Notes: a model not told the origin generated them from the sequence alone. A stretch of DNA of 64,000 nucleotides from Eopsaltria australis (GCA_034509425.1 JAVTVJ010000343.1:186001-250000), one strand, 5' to 3'; positions 25,121 through 37,740 are shown, counted from the stretch's first letter. Translations and numbers: made by a program.

Positions 25121-26936
25121 CCTTCTCTCTTTTTGCTCTACTTGTCACTTCAAATTCGACACCTGAGCTTCAGTCTCTTTGGAGTCTCCTCTCTTCTCCT
25201 TTCAGAAATGCCTGTTCTATTTTGCAGGATGGATATGGACTAGAAAAGGATCCCATTGTCTTTGCTACAAACCCTGCTCACTGCATTTCCCCCTTGGTTT
25301 CCGGCCCATTCATTTCCCTTGTCTAATGTGGATGTCTCATTGCACTTCTGTGAAGCCCCATGTTTCTCTGGTGCTATGAAAAGAGCAAATAGGAAGAGAC
25401 ATTAACATATTAGATGCTGTTTGAAATAAGATTTAAAGAGATATTGCTGCCCTTCACTTTCTGTGTCTTCCAGAAGGAGGATCTTTTAACTGGATGTCAT
25501 TTCCATTAATGCATTCCCTAGCCATAAATTGAAAATCATTGTCTAACCTAAAACACATGTGCTTATCCTGTATTTGTCTTCATTCATCTGCATTAGTTTT
25601 CAACTTTATTCAGTATTTTGCTTGCATGAGAGGTGGTCTGGCTGCCTGCTTCCTAGTTTTGCCCTGGGTCGAAAAGAAGAAAATTCTAAACCCTTCTGTG
25701 ATATTGAAGCTAGTCCAGGACAGGCAGAACATGCCAGCATAGACAGGATGTATCAAAGGATATAGCCTGGGGCACCATGAAGTCTAGCTGGGGCTGCTTG
25801 GGACCCTACTTAAATGCCCAAGTTATTTACCTGAACTGATCTTTTTGTCATGAGCTGCAAAAGAAATTCCTAAAGTAATTTTAAACTTACTGTGTGAAAT
25901 GCAATTGTACCTTATGACAGCAGCAAAGGTGCCCTTGAGACCTTTCTTCTCTTTGCCCCTCTATTTTAAAAGGTCATAGCACTACATGTTGGCAGAGAAA
26001 TAAAGTCAAAACATTTCTGAGCTGTACTACAGTAGAGTATTCTGCAGTAAGAGATCATTTTGACTTGACCTATTTTCAACTGAAGAGCTCAGGTGTGCCA
26101 TTCTATTTGGACTATTAATTACTCAAAGACAGCTCACCTATGAGCGAGGAGAGGAAAAAAAACAGATCATGAGTCTTGAAATCTATGTGAATTTTAATAA
26201 AAAATTATAGCAAGATAATAAATCTTACAGTAAGTCCACAAACATCTCAAAGGTTTGGACTAAGCAAACAAGGTCTCTTTCAGGACTTAATAGATGTGTC
26301 CCAATTTATGTATAAAATGAAGTTTGGCACAATTGTCCCTGAATTGCACACTGTCCTTCGGGATCTGTAGCTTTGTGTTCTCGTGCAGCTAAAATATCTT
26401 CACTTTCCAAATGTTAAAACTAGCAACTTATAAAATACACTGTTAACTTACCCACATATTCCTCCAGCTTTAAAAATGAGCCTTTACCTTTTGTTGGAAA
26501 TACTGAAAACTGCACAATACCCCATGAGAAATGACTGAAAATATAGCTGTTATAACAGCCAGTGGAGGAATGTTAAGGTTATTTATTATTTTATCACCAT
26601 CATGTGTATCTCCCTTTCCCAAGACTCATAAGCATTTCTCCCTGTTCAGTGCAAAAGGTGAGATCAAGAAAGACTGAAAGGGGTCGCTACAAAACTGCAA
26701 ATACAGAGAACAAATAGATTATTATTAAGGACAGAAGGACTTTTGTTATTCACCTGGCAGCTGGGAAGTTCCACAAGGGGAAGAAGAAGAGGGGGCTGGC
26801 CTGAGCAACAAGCCACTCATTAGATAAGAGGAGATGGCATAGCTTCCTGTCAGAGCCACAGCAGAGGTGCCTGGCAGGTGTCTGATGAGTGATGTTGGGC
26901 CCAACAGATCCCACCAAGGGATGAACTCTCTAAGTA

Positions 26937-26961
26937 CATAATTATCATTATCATTATTATT
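26937..26961. repeat. short imperfect ATT/ATC microsatellite
   Basis: An AT-rich trinucleotide-like run (ATTATCATTATCATTATTAT) lies in intergenic DNA. It is simple sequence with no evident function. Confidence 0.7.
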
Positions 26962-29900
26962 CAAATCTCTTCAGGAAAATAAAGTCTTTGTACTTGACTG
27001 AGTTTTTTCATTCTTTCTCCTTAATTTCTCCCTTACCCATCATGCCCCATTACATGATAAACTTGGAAAGGTCACAGTAGTAATGACTTTCAAGTAAGTG
27101 TGTATATTCTTTTCAGCATCACTTCTCAAGACCCTTGGGGAAAATGACAGGGTCACCTATTTTTTAAAAGTGCAATGATTTTAATACAAGTAGACAGATA
27201 CTAGAAATCGAATTACTAATCAGGGACTTATATTCACATTTAATACATCCCTTTCCTCACACTCTCCCTCCTTATTTTGCTCAGAGGCATTTTCTGACAC
27301 CAGAAATAGCACATTACTGTCACAGGGTTTGGGTGGACTTTTCCTCCAGTTGTAATATTCAGTAGACTATTAGATGTGCTAGCCTGAGTTTCAGTAGTCC
27401 AGGGAGACTTAGGTGCACTACTTGAGTAACTAAAAATGTGAAAGAAATTAGTGTAAAGCTCATAAGCTGCAGCACAGCAAGGCTATTTTTCATCAGCAAA
27501 GATTGTGACTTGTAATCTGATTGGTAGTTTTCAAATAATTGGTTCTCTAGATATAGAAGTGATACAGGTTTAAACTTGTCTTAAATTTTACTGTCAGTAA
27601 CAGTGCAGCAAATTTCTATTTTCTCTGAGTGCCATCTTCAAATTATGTGAAATAGCGAGTGGGGATTGACTCAATCTCACTGTGATCTCATCCATAACCA
27701 CACTTTCTTGAACAGTCATTATTAGTATCTTGACTTCTACTTCAATAAAAAATGAATTTCTGGTATGTAAAACAAGGTTAACCTCTGAAGCTGCCACACC
27801 ATTAAGTTATCCAGCAAATATTCCCTGGTTCTCAGTGCAGTATGTCCTCATGCACAATTATACCAGCCAGAAAGCTGTAATGGTATAAGCTCTTCCATGT
27901 TGTGGTTCCTGTGCTGTTCTGTGGAATACACAAAAGCAGGATGCTCCCAGCAATCAGCTTCTCAGCACCAAACCCATGGCTACAAGGAAACTCCGTATCT
28001 CCTGGGTGAATGCTTAATACTTATTTGCACATAACACGTGAAAGAGCACGTTTCTATCAGCACCACCATGGTGAAAGGAAGGTAGTTGGAGCAGTTATTA
28101 AAAATCAGTTTGGGGTGGCTGCATGGGTGGAAGTTTGACAGGGATGTGTGATGGGAATAAAAGACGCTGAGAGAGGTAGGAGAAAATGAAACAAAATCTG
28201 CACAACTACATTAACGATATAATTGTAAAGGACTCATGCACTGAAAGTGTAAGCCCACTGACCTTGCCCAGCTACTTGGTTGTGTGCTGCCTTTTTGCTG
28301 GCTGACCTTCGGGAAGCTGCCCCAGACACACACACTCATACTGCCAAAAGCCAAAAGAGCCTTCCATAAAGAGAGAACAGGAAAAATGGAGTCTCTTCTG
28401 CTGTCTCCTCCTGCTTTACCCCAGCATCATTTGGTCTCAGGCAGTTTAGTGCTTTGTTTTTGTCAGTGAATCTTGATGTCTGCCTGGCCTGTTATCAACC
28501 CAGTAACAGTCCAGCTTAAACAGTGCATCCCTCTCCTCCTGGAGGACAGCACAGCAAGAAGGACAGCAGCACACCTCATACCATCCCAACTGATGGAGTT
28601 CCTGCAGCAGGAAAGAAATTCACTATTTTCTTCAGTGATTTACCACCTCAGGTGAGTGCAGTAGGCAATGCCAAAGACAAAACTATTTCTCTGGATTTCC
28701 AGGACCGTGAAAATGACTCAGGGACTGCTTGAGAGTTAAAGATGTGCTCTGCAGGATGAGTTTTAAGGCTGACTCAGAGGCTGATGGTTCCACAAGACTG
28801 CACGGATTTATGATAGCTGGAAGCTAACACCACAGCTGCAGTCAACCAACACCATTTTCCAATCTTCAGGGCATGTCCCAGAGCAAAAGACTTATGCATA
28901 GAGAGCTAAAAATTATGCCGTATGTTCTGTGTATTTATAAGGTGCAGGAGTAAATACCCTACTGTGGTACCTCAACATCTGCAAACAGAGGACTGTGAAA
29001 AATGCAGGCCAGATAATTTCTGTGTTGGGAGGCACCAGCCTTCCGTGACAATTCTCAGCTAAGCATGAAGACCAGAAGAGCTGAGTGCTGGGGAAGATTA
29101 ACAACTTATTTTCCTGAAGTGTTAAATTTAAAAGTAAGCGTCAGAACAACTACAGAGGTGCCAAGAACACCAGTGATGCATTGAATTGGGGTGTTACTAT
29201 TGTTCCTGTTCTGAAAGGAGGAGGAACAGACAAAGGGATAGGTTTCACCTTTTTGAGTGAAGCACATTTCTCAGCGTCAGCTAAAACCAATTATTTTCAC
29301 TGCTAATGTAGAGTGGCACAGCAGAGGAGAGATGCTGGTTAATGGTGCACATAAGCTATCATTTTGGTTTGATCAATAAAAAGTACCTACCCCAAATCTG
29401 ACCAAGCTCCTTCCCTTCAGGGTAGCTCATCCCATCTCCATGTGTAAAGGGAATGCCAAAATTTACCTGCTATCAATATTATATAGCCTGCAGCAGTGAT
29501 CACAGCAGGATCAAACTATCTCTCAGTCAAGGACCTCAGTCAAAGTGTTCAGAGAATAAGGAAGCAAGACAGATGCTGCTGTTGAGAAGTTTTCATAAGA
29601 ATCGCAAAAAATAAAGGGGGAAAATTACTGGTTTTCTTCAGCATTAACACTTTTCAAATTGAATGTTCTATTTGTTTCAATTTCAGCTCAAACTAGACTT
29701 TGGAAGTGAAGCCCTAGTCCTTGGGAAGGCAACAGAACTTTTTCCTTCTGATTTCAGGGAGGTTTCACAGCTTGCTTGAGACTTTTCCCTCAAACTCCAA
29801 GAGTAGATTTTTTTGCTGGTTAAGAACTTTAGGTTAGATGAAGCAGGCCAAGAATGATCTCAGGCTGTGGCAAAACTTGAATATATTTGGCTGTTACATT

Positions 29901-30419
29901 TAACTCTTCCCTTGTCTCAGCTCCATAATAATATAATGTTGCTGTTGATAAATCCTAAAACACTGAGCAAAAAAAGATAAAGGGTTTCTTTGCTTTGTAC
30001 TAAAGTAATGGACATAATGCAGAAAGAAAACTGACAGCACCCTCTAACACGTAATCTAATAAAAAAAAGTTTTCATAAACTATGCATATTTTTCAGATTT
30101 CCTACTGCAAAACACTTTCAAAACTTCCAGATCTGCCATTATCAAACTTTAGAGTCAGAATTGTCAACACAGAAACATTAAGAGGCTCACTTTTGAGTAC
30201 TGAAAATGGCATTTGCAGGAATGAGAGACCTGAACTGTATGTAGGCATTTCAGAATATGCTTTGGTGCTCATGACACAAAATTCATTATCTATTTTGGCA
30301 TGTAGCTGAACTGTGAATTTAACAGTAAGGATGTAGATGTCCACAAAAACAGTAATTGCAATGATATATGGTTTCAAAAGGATCTATCATGAAAATTGTA
30401 TTTGCAAATAGTCTCCTCC

Positions 30420-30425
30420 TTTATT
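30420..30425 (-). terminator. TMTOPS: candidate opsin polyadenylation signal
   Basis: TTTATT on the plus strand is AATAAA on the minus strand, about 145 nt downstream of the TGA of the putative terminal opsin exon. Its position supports the transcript ending here, but the sequence after it is not strongly GT-rich. The call is an inference. Confidence 0.4.
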
Positions 30426-30568
30426 TTGTTCTCAGGGTCATGAAATCCCTTTGTCTCCTTGCTGATTTTTCCTCCCACTCCTCAACCTCACCAAATGTTT
30501 AAGTATTCTTCTTGTAAATACATTTTGCAACTAACTCTGAAGGATATAAAGTAATGCCCTGTGTGCCC

Positions 30569-30715
30569 TCAGAAGAACACAAGCAATTTCAGTAAGCAAA
30601 CATTTTCCTTCTTCCTATCTAGCAATATGCTGTTGTTTGCAAACACTTCCACCCCAAGACTCCAGCAGTATTGTTTGGACAAGCTTTCAATGTCATTAAA
30701 GATACATCTATAGGA
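30569..30715 (-). CDS. TMTOPS: putative terminal exon of TMT-type opsin (C-terminal tail)
   Basis: If the 75-nt segment 30716-30790 is spliced out, this exon follows NKQ in phase 0. It adds 48 residues starting SYRCIFND and ending in TGA at 30569-30571. As I recall them, TMT-type opsins continue after NKQ with a Tyr-Arg-Cys motif at the start of the cytoplasmic tail, and YRC falls at exactly that place here. The rest (IESLSKQYCWSL... to a hydrophobic LLKLLVFF end) matches nothing I know. A candidate poly-A signal lies 145 nt downstream. Alternatives are that the segment is retained, giving a 73-residue tail in the same frame, or that the true last exon lies elsewhere and this frame is chance. 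The acceptor (GATTACCAG) has a weak pyrimidine tract, but CTTGACC is a fair branch-point candidate. Confidence 0.45.
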   Translation of the reverse strand, partial: SYRCIFNDIESLSKQYCWSLGVEVFANNSILLDRKKENVCLLKLLVFF

Positions 30716-30790
30716 CTGGTAATCACAATGGTCAAGAATGTCTGATGGACCCTGAAGAAAATACAGTTTAAAAAATAACATTTGTCTTAC
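30716..30790 (-). other. TMTOPS: 75-nt candidate mini-intron of the opsin gene
   Basis: The segment begins with a good donor (CAG|GTAAGA) at 30790 and ends with AG at 30716-30717. It is 75 nt long, close to the vertebrate minimum. It is divisible by three and has no stop in the exon frame, so retention would insert 25 residues starting VRQMLFFKLYF. A better-looking acceptor (TTTTCTTCAG) occurs inside it, but using it would make a 39-nt intron, which is too short for normal vertebrate splicing. Confidence 0.45.
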
Positions 30791-31024
30791 CTGCTTATTC
30801 ATGAGTATGTAGATAATGGGATTGCAAACAGTGCTGCTTTTTGCTAGGATGGAAGGTATGATGCTTGTAACTGGAGTCACAACACCTGGCTTACCAAATG
30901 TTGCAAGCAATGCTATAACCCCGTATGGAATCCAGCACACCAGATAACAGATAACTGTAGTGACCACCATGAACAGGACGTGATACTCTCTTTTGCGGGC
31001 AGCATTCCTGTGGATTTTTCCAAC
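30791..31024 (-). CDS. TMTOPS: TMT-type opsin exon: TM6, TM7 and retinal-binding lysine
   Basis: This is a 78-codon internal exon of a light-sensing G-protein-coupled receptor, in phase 0 at both ends. The acceptor is CCTTTCCCTAG at 31025 and the donor CAG|GTAAGA at 30791. It starts in intracellular loop 3 (VGKIHRNAARKREYHV) and continues with TM6 containing CWIP at residues 30-33. An extracellular loop (TFGKPGVVTP) leads into TM7, with the Schiff-base Lys at residue 62 (AKSST) and NPIIY at 68-72, and the exon ends NKQ. The KREYHV loop and the AKSST context point to the TMT group rather than OPN3, melanopsin or OPN5. Residue 67, just before NPxxY, is Cys where many opsins have Tyr. The frame is intact and the key residues are kept, so the pigment is likely functional. 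Base composition is AT-richer than in the partner exon. Confidence 0.95.
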
Positions 31025-31630
31025 CTAGGGAAAGGTGAAAAAAGATCAAATTTACCAAGCAGAGCTGTTGGATTGACTGCATTAACAACCTGGGACTACT
31101 GGTCTTGGATCAGCAATGACAATCAACACTGTAGTTCCAGAAGCAAAACAAATGCAAAACTGAAAGTGACTGAATGCAGTGAAAAGACTTTCATCATCTC
31201 CATTAGGCACTAGGGGAAGCTCTGCAGAGACCACACTGCATGCCAGCATAAACCAGAGTCCCAGTGGAGGTTGGAGCAAATGCAGAAAGGTGGCAAAGTT
31301 AGCATCTAGTCCTTAACAGATGTTAGGTCACCTGCAGTTGCTTTTAAGGTATGGAATTCTGTGTAAAATTACCATGTTTTCACTCAAATTACGCCAGTAC
31401 ACAGAACTTGCTTGAGATGAAGAAGCTTTACATGGCACATATGAGCAACCCGAAGTATTTTCTGTTAAGGGTGTGGAAATAGCAGAGCAACACTAGGACT
31501 GTGCTTAGGATCTCTGTCCTTGGATCTTTTCAACACTAGACAAAGCCTCAGCTGGCCTGGCACAGTGGTAGCCATGGTCATACTTGGAGTGGGACACTGG
31601 AGAAGCCTTTCTGAATCACTTGATGAGGTT

Positions 31631-31667
31631 TTAAGTGGTAGGATTTTAGGTCTTAAGTGGTAGGATT
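31631..31667. repeat. direct repeat, 15-nt unit, period 22
   Basis: TTAAGTGGTAGGATT occurs perfectly at 31631-31645 and 31653-31667. It is a local duplication in the opsin intron. Confidence 0.85.
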
Positions 31668-31933
31668 CATTCCTTGTAGACTATTTCTTCCACTTATTTA
31701 ACCATTTTGATAAAAAGGCTTCACTCCTGGTAATGATCAGAAACTGGTTTTTGTGCCCTTAAAAAAGTATGCCGAATGCTGATTCATTATGGTTCACTGA
31801 GTTTTTTTGGGAAATGAAGTAGAATTGGTTAAAGAGGAAAAGCAGATGTAAACGAGCAGTTTCAAGTGATGGTACAAGAGTCTATCTTGTTACCATGAAT
31901 TTGCCAGTAGTTACAGTGTGTGGGCAAATATGC

Positions 31934-31992
31934 TGTGGAAGTATTTATAGTCTGTGCTTCAAAATGTGGAACTATTTATAATCTCTGCTCCT
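31934..31992. repeat. imperfect direct repeat, about 27 nt, period 32
   Basis: Two copies of a unit beginning TGTGGAA and containing TATTTATA and CTGTGCTTC or CTCTGCTCC lie at 31934-31960 and 31966-31992. About 23 of 27 positions are identical. Confidence 0.7.
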
Positions 31993-32564
31993 TTAACCTG
32001 TTCTGGATTGAAGCATCATGCCCTTTGGGAGTCTAGAGGTCTAAGATAAAGCTTTAATATTAAAATGACAATCAACTTTTATTTCTAAGCCTTGGTGTGA
32101 ATACATTTTTCTGTAGACAACTGCAGAATGCTCTTCCAGTGTTTGGACAATGGAGCACATTGGTGATAACAGTGAGGAACAAGCTCACTCCCTAAAAATC
32201 AAAAGCAAACCCTGTAAGGAGGTTAAATTTGGAGACTCTCTCTGCTGACTCAGGATCAAGCCTCAGAACACTGGTCTCCTGAGGTTATGGTTGATTTCTC
32301 AGCTTTATCGTAGCGTGTGTATAGCAAACCCAGATGTGCCAGCAGGACTTCAGGAACTATTCAAATGTTTAAACTATATTGATTGAGCCTTGTACTCAGC
32401 CAAATCTAATTTATGTCCACTTTAAGGTCTTTTTGCCTCTTGAATGCAGCACTTGAGAGTAAACTGCACCCAGGGGAATTAAGCCCATTTAAAACTACAA
32501 ACATAAATAAGCAAAAAAGCAGCTCTGTGTAATGGAACACATCCAAACTTTACCTAATCAAACT

Positions 32565-32580
32565 AAAAAAAAAAAAAAAA
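32565..32580. repeat. poly-A homopolymer (16 nt)
   Basis: A run of 16 A in the opsin intron, with no recognisable retroposed sequence next to it. Confidence 0.9.
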
Positions 32581-35500
32581 GTTTTATATCAATATGTTTA
32601 AACTGATGTAGGTAAATGAACAGAGCACAGTTAAAGGTGGAGCCACCAACCATCCCAGACAAATGTAATTTGCTGTTGCCTGACACATACCTTGTGCATG
32701 CCAAGGAAATTGAGCTTTTCCTACCTCTTTGTAGTGTGGGTCTTTTTGCATAACTTATATGTGTGTTCATGTATCAGATTGTGAGTTAAAAACATATATA
32801 GTGACTGTATTAAGTACATAGGAAGGCAAAGTAATATGATTACAGTTTTTTTTAGTTCATTATGACTATGACAGCTTCTAGAGTGCTTAGTTCTATCTGG
32901 AGTTTCAGTGGAAATGTGTAAATAAAACACACACTTAGTCTGCTCAAAACTATTAAATATCTTTCCTGTCTAGTTTTTTAATGATTTTCTGCAAAAAGGC
33001 GATTACAAAATAAAGTCTACCCTTTCTGAAAAGACTTGGGACTGTTTTTTTTATAAGAATGCAACCTGTTTATTTCATAATTACTTCAGCTTGAAAAAAA
33101 GATTAATAATAGATAACGGTCCAATCCTGTATTGCTCATTTGAACTAAATTTTTCATGACTAATGGGAAATTTCTCTGACTGATGAATCCAGGATCCCAT
33201 GTGAGCTGCAGCTATGCTACAAATTAAATATTAACCAAGGAATGCAAAGCCCCAGTTAGCCCTGGCATCCACAGCTGAATGTCTTCAATAAACACAGACG
33301 GATCAGGCAACACATTTTTGCTCTGTGTTCAGATATGTGTCTTGGAGTGTTTGCAAGAATTTACCATCTGCACAGACAAAATAGAGACCATAAATGAAGG
33401 AAGGAAAGATATCTAAAAGTAGAGTGACTATGGATGTGATTTTGGCATGTGTCCTTCCACTTTCACATCTTTAGCTCATTTCCATAGGAAGGGAAGTTTT
33501 GAAATCATGTAGCACATTTTTCCTCACACTCTTGGTTTCATTGCCTTTGCAGTTTTGCAGCCTACCTTTAGAAGGTGTTATCTTTAAAAATTGTCTGTTT
33601 ATAGCTACTGGAAGGCCTCCAGCAAAATATAACTAAGGTTCATGTGACCTACAGAAAGATTACACTTCTGCATGTGAAAAAGCAGTAGACATTTTAATAT
33701 TAACATAATTCTATTTGTTATTTTAAATCTACTGGACAACTTAATGCAATTGCTTCACTGTATTTTCAGAAGTCAAATGGAAATGCCTCCCTGGATATCC
33801 AGCTGGTAGAAGAGCATCAGATAGTGATGAGAAAAAATAGATTCAAATAACATTCTAGAATAGCTGAGCTTGTAAATCTTTGTCTAAATGTGAACATACA
33901 GAGTACATATAATATAAATTTAAAACACTTAGAAGATCAAACCACATTTTAAAATAGCACAAGAAATACTGGCCCACTGGGATCAGATTGTACTTATGTA
34001 GGATGGCTGGCAAAAACTCCTTTTTGTAAACTCAGCTGTTTTCTCTGGGACAAAGATAATCTCCTGCCAAATCCGGCAATATAAAGGTTGGGAAACCACT
34101 GTATTTAAGGAAAAGAAGGTTGGGGAGTTGGTTGTTGAGGGGTTTTAATGAGAAAATGGTGTTTCTCCCCTACTTTCATCCTGGGAAGTAGCAGAAATGT
34201 TTTGGTTTTTCAGAACTCAGCTGGAGGCAGTGACAGGCAAGCTGGTCTAATCTCAGGCACTGAGCGCAACACTGGCATAATTAGCCCTGGTCTGGGTTTG
34301 CCCTGCAGCCATGCTGCATCTCACACACACCCAGCACATTCTTCCAGTCAATCTGCCACACAAAACAGCACTGAGATGACTAGGACAGCATGCTGAGCAC
34401 ATACATTAGATGTGACAGGCCACAGAGTGTGGGAGAAACCAGGGTGGTATTCAGTGAGGAGGCTGGCATGGGAGAAGTGTCCTCAGAAGGAGTCCAAGTG
34501 ACACACTGTTTGGTTGACCTCAAAATCTGCATCCACAGCTGGCTCAATCTAGCAGATACATCACTCACCAAGTGATGGGATTCATTGTTTTTCCATGTTT
34601 TGGAAAAGATGAAACTGGGGAGCTCTGAGCAGAGCATAGAAAATTTCAACAGCACTAGTCAAAGTCTGGAGAGGTTGTAAACCAAAGAGAAGGGGACCTT
34701 ACAGTATGGATATGGAGGGGGTTAATAAAAAGAGATGCAAAGAGCTTTTGCTGTAACTGTGGAGGTTGTTAGGTTGGAGATTCGAGAAAGGGATTCAAAG
34801 TATCTGCTGTGACAGGTACTCTGCAAGGAGAGAGAACAGCCTCAAACTGGATGCAGGCAAATGTGTCACAACAAGGCCCAGAGAAAAGATATGACCCAGA
34901 GGAAGCCTGACTTCCTCTAAGGAGAACAAGTCTGTCCTTTCCTTAAAGAGAAAAGAGTATGGGTCTGTCCCCTTCCAAACACATAAACACTGTTGTACAA
35001 TGGTATGGGAGACAGTAATAGGACTGAGGACCATAGGAAATGATTTTAAGGTAACAGGTTCTGGTTACCCAGTTTAGGCATTGCGGGTGTCAGTCCAGAC
35101 CTCATCACTGTCCATGTCAACTGGTTCAGTCAGCCTGTTCCTGGAGGGAGCAGCCAGATGGCAACCTCAGCTGAGTCCATGGGTTTTTGTCAGGCCAAAC
35201 ACAGGAGCTTTCCAACCCAGACAAAAGAAGACAGCAGTTACCTGCCTCTACACGGATTCACTGCTTTCAATGTTTTTCTTAGCCATCAGCTTCATATGAA
35301 GAAGAGCCCTGAGCAGTGCCTTGCCCAAGGGGACAGCCTGCCTCTTCCTCTGCTCCTGAGCCACAAGTTTGACCCTACTGCAGCCCCTTGCTCAGCTCTC
35401 TCTGGATTTATCTAGGCATGACTTATGGGACCAAGGGAATATTGGTGGCACTTCATCTACTCAGAAGAAGACAGAAGGGCCAGGAAAAACCTGAAGGATG

Positions 35501-37623
35501 GTTGTGCATAGAAGCTGTGAGGCAACTGCAAGGCCCACAGTGCCAGAGGCACATACCCAGTCAGTCCATCATATTCCCATCATCCATCGGCAAGCTGGGT
35601 TTTTTACATATGTAAGGCAAGGGAGCTGGGCAAAAGTTAGGTGTTATGAAGGGGAAGCTGCAATGATGAAGATCTAACCTGACTATTTTGAATTCCCCTG
35701 TGATTTCTTTTTCACATTAACCATAGTCTCTCCTCCTGACTTAATGTAGCTATGTGCTTTTCCTCATAAAACATTTCCCTTGTATTTTAACTGCACCCAA
35801 TTTCAGCTGTGAACATCTTGAAAGGTTATGAAGAATATATGCCACTCCATCCATCTAACCACTAGATGGAGAGACTATGCACCGTCCAGAGCCACTGCAA
35901 GCGGGGGACATGGACATCATAACATCTTAGAAATCAGGGATCCTGTTTGTATGTTTTGTCCTTCAAGTCACTTTCTCCAGTTATTTATTAAATAGTTTCA
36001 GTTACTATACTGTGGGTACCTAAATAGTGAATACTGTAAATATCCTATGTAGCTCACTCTCAACAAGCAATATGGAAACAAGGCACAAAGTGTTTTTTTC
36101 ATCATGGCTGATACATTATTCCTAGATCTGTATTTGTGCATCTTACACTCATATAACTATGTTTACTTCCCTACTTTAGAATTGCACAGTGAAGAAAAGG
36201 CTATTTATGAGCATCAGTGTTTGTTGCCACCAGCATTTTTTAGTATCAGCTGTAAGTGCTTGTTTTGACATATCAAGTATTTGACAGTACTACCAAAACC
36301 AGACACAAGTAAAATATTCATAATCATCTGAGGGGAGTCTGCCAATCTTTGAACATTTAGTCTACTACAGCTTCTTGAAATGAACAGAAGGCATCTAGAC
36401 ATTTTATGCAAAAGCTGCAGTAGAGGAAAAAGCTGGGAAAATATCGCTCTTCTTCCATCATGTACCAGTCAAGTAAGACAGTCCTCCCTGTTGCATTTCT
36501 AAAAAAAGAAAATCAGATATGTCTCCATTTATTGGTATGAATAAACCTCTACTAAACCTTGCAGTCAAACTAAACAGTGACTGAAATGTCAGTTATGATG
36601 AACTTTCTCCTCTCCCATCTCTGTGGATTCTGTCCTCGAGCAAAAACAAGGAAAGAGGAGAGAAAAAAACCACAACATACCTCCAAAGCATGTTAAGCTC
36701 TAAAAGGCTGTAGGAAACAGACACACCAAGTAATCTATTTCCCAGTGTGAGCTACCCCAGAACCAGTACTATACAGATTAATAATAAGGGGGATTAAATA
36801 CTTTGTTGTCTAAAATAAGCAATCCTGGAAAAAGAGGGCTCACTGGCTTAAAAAATGAATGCCTTCTTTGTTAGCAATTAAGTGGCTAAGTCCAAAATGA
36901 GTGAACACTGAGGATATATATTGTCCTGTGGAAACAGAGAGTGAACAGAAACATCTGTTCAGGGTCATCTTAGAATTCAATGGGCCCTAACTCTACAAAG
37001 CATTTACACTTATATATTCAGTGAGCAAACTGAGATTAAAGCACGCACATGAGCATTTTGCTCAGCTGGGGTCACATAATGAGTTAATAGCAGCAAATAC
37101 AGAAGGTAGAAGCCATAAAATCACACAAGGGGCCATATAGCTAATTATTTTAATGTCACTGTTAGGTGTACAGATTTCAGTCCACAGGAAGGATATTTTA
37201 TCAGCTGAAGACTGCTTTTATTGTAAATTTTTGTTATTGAAATGGGAATTAGCTGGCTTAATGCCTCAAGGTGAAGTGATGTTTTAAATACAAAATTCAT
37301 GGCTTTATATTGCCCTTAAAGCATAACTGCTGTTGCTGCTAAAATCAGCGAAGTTCTATTGTGAACTTAAGGAACACGAGAATCCTCTTAGATGCAGGAT
37401 TTTTTCACTGCTAAAAGGCTTTCAGCAGCAATTTGACTAACACAGTGAACATATTCCCATACATTGCACAAGGAGTTCATGGTGTCAAACTCGTCATAAT
37501 TCATGTTTTATCCTGACTTCTTTATTCACCGTGTATTTTCTAGCATCAGTGCCCATGAGAAGATTAAAGGTATATATGCCAGTTATCATTTGGTTTGCAG
37601 TAACAGTTTGGTTTTAGAAAGAG

Positions 37624-37740
37624 AAGTCCATTAGATACTCTTATGAGGATCATCAAAGTCCAACTCCTGTACCTGCACAGGGCAGCTCCAAGAGTTGCAC
37701 CATGTGACTGAAAGCATTGTCCAAACATTAAGTTTTGGAT
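37624..37740 (-). mobile_element. CR1 LINE 3'-end fragment, minus strand
   Basis: Read on the minus strand, the fragment runs from GTTTGGACAATGCTTTCAGT through GGAGTTGGACTTTGATGATC, matching the 3' end of avian CR1. It abuts a plus-strand CR1 piece that starts at about 37745, so the two may be parts of one insertion. Confidence 0.75.

Larger units (their letters stand above)
14581..30419. other. intergenic region between convergent ST6GAL2 and opsin genes
   Basis: About 15.8 kb separates the inferred 3' ends of the two genes. It contains two CR1 LINE fragments (16 kb plus strand, 24-25 kb minus strand), a short CA microsatellite and small direct repeats, described separately. The open frames at 17.4, 18.2, 19.6, 20.0, 23.3 and 28.3 kb have no recognisable protein family and no paired splice sites that I can support. 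No RNA gene is visible. Confidence 0.6.

Noticed and set aside
30102..30377. 91-codon minus-strand frame downstream of the opsin, tested as a last exon
   Set aside because: It does not begin with a motif that continues NKQ, has no ATG start, and has no convincing acceptor at a fitting phase.
30752..30790. Intron of 39 nt ending at the strong-looking acceptor TTTTCTTCAG
   Set aside because: It is well below the minimum length spliced by the vertebrate spliceosome, so the 75-nt version or retention is more plausible.
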